Assembly: GCA_015485895.1 (NCBI GenBank)
Contig: WFSR01000016.1
Span: 1 to 6,329, forward strand
Length of the DNA: 6,329 nt
Direction of reading: 5' to 3'
Source: Candidatus Microgenomates bacterium
Lineage (GTDB): Bacteria > Patescibacteriota > Microgenomatia > UBA12405 > UBA6130
The position numbers and the translations under genes are program-made. How positions within the stretch are numbered: position 1 is the first letter of the stretch; every line of letters begins with the position of its first letter. The notes under the pieces were generated by a model. That model was given only the letters and a program-made list of their open reading frames with translations. It was not told where the DNA came from and did no database searches. Positions 5,503 through 6,329 of the stretch are shown one piece after another.

Positions 5503-6329
5503 TTCACTCTATATTTATACACCTGAAAAGAGATAAGGCCCAAGAAAACCCCAAACCAAAGAGTTGAGAAGCGGACTAACAAAGTGGCCACTACTGCTAA
5601 ACCGGTCGGGACATGAAGAAGAGCAATTAATAAACCGGCCACCGTCGGTTCGGCAACACCGACGCCACCAGGCAAGGGAATTCCAAAACCGATCGCCGCC
5701 GAAAAAGAAAAAATAAAAAAGGTTGTTAAAAGCCAATCTAAAGTAAAAGGCCGGCCCACTACCTGAGCTATTAGATAGCTGCTGCCGGCCATCTGGATAC
5801 TCCAAGCGCACAACCCTAACAAAAAACCCACTAATAAAAAGCGAGGTTTAGTAAGGAAAGCAGCTTGATGGTAGAAATTAAGCAACTTTTGGGCTAAATA
5901 ACGGTAACGCTGTCCCAGCCAACGCTGAGGCCAATCGAGTAATTTTTCTGCATATTGGGGAAATTGCAAACCCACCAAAAAAAGGACTCCTAAAAAAGTA
6001 ACGCCCGATAAAAGAGGTAAGCCGAGGCGAAAACGGAGAACTCCTAAAGTCATTAGCGAAAGCATTGCCAGAGAATCGGTGAATCTCTCAAAGACTACCA
6101 CTGCCAAAGTCTTACTCGCCCTCACCCCGGTGACCTGTTTAACCAACCAAGGCTTAAGTACTTCTCCGGTCCGCAGGGGAGTTACCACCGTGGCTAAACC
6201 AGAAAAGAAAATGAGAGCTGATTGATATTGATAAAGCGGCCGTTTCGTTCTCTGACGTTTCAGCACCCGGGTCAGAAAAAAATTCCAGCGCCAAAAACGG
6301 AAAAAATAACTTCCTAACGACGCCAAAAG
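5499..6329 (-). CDS. flippase-like LPG_TM (UPF0104) membrane protein, 5'-truncated by the window
   Basis: The reading frame is open to the window edge; the visible part is 276 codons and the true start lies outside. A TTG at 6326 is in frame but is unlikely to be the start. The first visible residues (SYFFRFWRWNFFL) resemble the segment that normally follows the first two membrane helices, so perhaps 40-60 residues are missing from a family usually 300-340 long. Signatures of the lysylphosphatidylglycerol synthase TM-region / MprF flippase-like family, numbered from 6326, are TPLRTGEVLKPWLVK (49-63), VVFERFTDSLAML (77-89), IPLPGGVGVAEPTV (216-229) and LLVRFSTLWFG (249-259). About six or seven hydrophobic segments are visible. 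There is no MprF-type synthase domain, so lipid aminoacylation is not expected. Such stand-alone proteins are thought to move or accommodate lipids or lipid-linked precursors. The TGA overlaps the PAP2 ATG by 4 bp, making it the first visible gene of the minus-strand operon. Confidence 0.88.
   Translation of the reverse strand, partial: LLASLGSYFFRFWRWNFFLTRVLKRQRTKRPLYQYQSALIFFSGLATVVTPLRTGEVLKPWLVKQVTGVRASKTLAVVVFERFTDSLAMLSLMTLGVLRFRLGLPLLSGVTFLGVLFLVGLQFPQYAEKLLDWPQRWLGQRYRYLAQKLLNFYHQAAFLTKPRFLLVGFLLGLCAWSIQMAGSSYLIAQVVGRPFTLDWLLTTFFIFSFSAAIGFGIPLPGGVGVAEPTVAGLLIALLHVPTGLAVVATLLVRFSTLWFGVFLGLISFQVYKYRVK

Noticed and set aside
1..6329. Alternative genetic code with TGA as glycine (Gracilibacteria/Absconditabacteria)
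   Set aside because: The DUF2298 and flippase-like genes end at TGA exactly where the next gene starts and where the families normally end. No recognised gene has an in-frame TGA.
1..6329. Insertion sequence, prophage or defence-system genes
   Set aside because: No transposase, integrase, phage or toxin-antitoxin family was recognised, and no long terminal inverted repeats were seen by eye. The helicase and nuclease are on opposite strands in separate units and each matches a housekeeping or secreted family, so they are not read as a defence pair.

Overview
The window is a gene-dense piece of a bacterial chromosome using the standard stop codons; TAA, TAG and TGA each end at least one recognisable gene. 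Three things point, with moderate confidence, to Patescibacteria (Candidate Phyla Radiation) or a similar small-genome lineage: tight gene packing with overlapping ends, small membrane-anchored proteins beside a DUF2298 ('YYY') membrane protein, and a short-period CTAGGAA/AAGTGAA-type intergenic repeat. DUF2298 proteins are also known from Chloroflexi and archaea, so the taxon is not settled. No mobile element, tRNA, rRNA or CRISPR array is visible.

Left end (1-158): the only intergenic stretch. It holds a weak hairpin that could end an upstream transcript. Next comes a 113-bp array of degenerate 7-bp units (33-145), and then a perfect TATAAT box at 148-153. The box lies so close to the first ATG (159) that the transcript would be essentially leaderless.

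Plus-strand pair (159-1271): a PEBP/YbhB-type protein with an N-terminal membrane anchor, followed without a gap (TAAATG) by a membrane-anchored thermonuclease (SNase family) with its catalytic residues intact. Both look designed to act outside the cytoplasmic membrane. The PEBP gene also has an internal ATG at 243 with a better ribosome-binding site, which would give a soluble form.

Minus-strand operon (6329 down to 1195): four genes in a row, each overlapping the next by 4, 17 and 1 bp. They are a 5'-truncated flippase-like (LPG_TM/UPF0104) membrane protein, a PAP2 phosphatase with complete active-site motifs, a DUF2298 multi-spanning membrane protein resembling GT-C glycosyltransferases, and a shortened UvrD/PcrA-type helicase. 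The first three plausibly form a lipid-linked sugar or polyprenyl-phosphate module of the cell envelope (inference). The helicase is functionally unrelated but translationally tied to them.

The two transcription units converge and their coding ends overlap by 77 bp. The overlap contains the conserved C-terminal end of the helicase opposite a non-conserved tail of the nuclease.
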